From NCBI RefSeq assembly GCF_000331305.1, contig NZ_KB217478.1, positions 7,967,481 through 8,031,480 on the forward strand: a DNA stretch of 64,000 bases. Reading direction: 5' to 3'. Shown here piece by piece: positions 63,264 through 64,000 of this stretch (position 1 is the stretch's first letter; each line of letters starts with the position of its first letter). Below the pieces are notes generated by a model. It saw only the letters and a list, made by a program, of their open reading frames with translations. It searched no databases and was not told where the DNA came from. The translations under genes and the position numbers were made by a program. This DNA is from Calothrix sp. PCC 7103. Its GTDB lineage: Bacteria; Cyanobacteriota; Cyanobacteriia; Cyanobacteriales; Nostocaceae.

Positions 63264-64000
63264 TTATGTTTTGTATTGCAACGAATCTAACTGATAAATA
63301 GATTCAGGCATTTTCATGGCGGAAAGAATTTGTTTTTGAAGCTCGTTGATTGGAGTAATAAAGATGGTAGAATCAGGAAGGAAGTAGAGAGTTAAATTAC
63401 ACAAAGCCTTAAGCATTTGCTCGGCAGACGGGCGACTGGTTTTTCGCTTTGGATTACCGTCATAAAGCCCAGCTAACGATTGCTGAGTTTCCATAAGCGC
63501 CTCCCGCATTACAAACTCCATCAAGGTGAATACTCGTAAAGCTATGTTTAAAATAAACATTAATCCCGTAATTCGGTTTTGGTTTTTAAAATAAATGGGT
63601 AGGGCTGGCAAAGAACCTCTTTTAAAACGATGAAAACCTCTTTCTAAAAGCCATTCATCCCGGTAATACATTACAGCTTGTGGTAACGTTAGTTGAATGA
63701 TAGGCGCATTAGTAACATATAATCGCCCCAAGCGCTAATTTTTCTGCCTCTTTAATTGCAGTATCAATCTTCTTAACATGAAGTTGAAGAGATATTTGAG
63801 TTGCTTCCTCGGTTAAAGAGTTTTTTGATGGTCGTCCCCGTCCAACATGGCGAGAATATTTAGTTATTTCTTCTGTAATTATGGTTGAGAAGAAATCGCG
63901 CTCCACGATAGCGCTTGAGAATATTTTCGACTTTACAACTGAGTTGCTCTTGGTTGTCTCCAGGTTTTGCCACTAATTTATTCAAAGCAGTTTGAGCTTG
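63264..64000 (-). pseudogene. IS1634/IS4-type transposase, frameshifted and cut by the window end
   Basis: The C-terminal part (63264-63731) contains the Y-x2-R-x3-E-x6-K-type signature (YRDEWLLERGFHRFKRG), then LPALPIYFKNQNRITGLMFI. Upstream, another frame (63709-63906) has VERDFFSTIITEEITKYSRH and VGRGRPSKN. A third stretch at the window edge reads LNKLVAKPGDNQEQL. The frames join around GGGGCGATTA (about 63720) and near 63903, so at least two single-base shifts break the gene. The N-terminus lies beyond 64000. It is an inactive mobile-element remnant. Confidence 0.75.

Noticed and set aside
1-64000. tRNA, rRNA, tmRNA or riboswitch candidates
   Set aside because: I looked for conserved tRNA arms and rRNA words on both strands and found none that hold up; a covariance-model scan would be needed to exclude small RNAs.

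Overview
The window is chromosomal DNA of a cyanobacterium, most likely a filamentous, heterocyst-type one (Nostocales; I cannot place it at genus level). The evidence is two photosystem I psaK genes, a high-light-inducible protein, NDH-1 subunit NdhD, the alkane pathway pair ADO/AAR, primary sigma factor SigA with a cyanobacterial N-terminus, and intergenic heptamer repeats (AACTCCT / ATGAGTT types) of the kind known from heterocystous genomes. The palindrome GGCGCC is scattered everywhere (roughly ninety copies by eye), while the classical cyanobacterial palindrome HIP1 (GCGATCGC) was seen only once, inside a block that looks foreign.

Layout. 1-5.2 kb: small unknown genes, then an ergothioneine cluster (egtC-egtB-egtD) convergent with a Rieske oxygenase. 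5.3-8.5 kb: YbjN-like protein, lipoate-ligase family protein, HD hydrolase and a site-2 protease with CBS domains. 9-10.6 kb: tandem psaK genes and trpF. 10.6-15.7 kb: the minus-strand block ado-aar-accA, then SDR and folE, with heptamer repeats in several gaps. 15.8-23.3 kb: sugar ABC permease, a conserved unknown, a frameshifted TPR-CHAT gene, moaA, rpsD and a secreted Cys-rich protein. 23.3-29.2 kb: gene remnants, small membrane and secreted proteins, a fasciclin protein and a STAND NTPase with TPRs.

29.4-38 kb: double-domain histidine phosphatase, a dihydroorotase-like protein lacking metal ligands, a cytosine methyltransferase with a probable restriction partner, a RuBisCO-like protein (MtnW) and a second cytosine methyltransferase. 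38-40.7 kb: SLH-anchored glycosyl hydrolase-like protein and a small membrane protein. About 40.97-43.82 kb: a more GC-rich block with no GGCGCC but with HIP1, encoding a NitT/TauT-type binding protein translationally coupled to a histidine kinase; it looks horizontally acquired. 44-51.4 kb: small membrane proteins, S9 peptidase, TPR protein, PhyH-like protein, a broken small gene and sfsA. 51.5-62.3 kb: core genes ndhD, sigA, hli, a GyrA/ParC-type topoisomerase subunit, a response regulator, a TPR protein and argB. 62.3-64 kb: decaying DNA with a start-less Asn/Pro-rich frame and a frameshifted IS1634-type transposase cut by the window end.

The coherent functional units are ergothioneine synthesis, fatty-acid supply and alkane synthesis (accA, aar, ado), and the modification/restriction cluster at 32-38 kb. 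The best leads are the GGCGCC palindrome (a possible HIP1 replacement) together with the two cytosine-5 methyltransferases, the HIP1-bearing binding protein-kinase island, and the methyltransferase with a 270-residue extra C-terminal domain. Many short dispersed hairpins, in at least six families, fill the intergenic space. Several short or broken coding stretches (38-202, 18054-18191, 23903-24133, 44551-44658, 50416-50632, 54220-54357, 62329-62691) are reported because their reading frames look protein-like.
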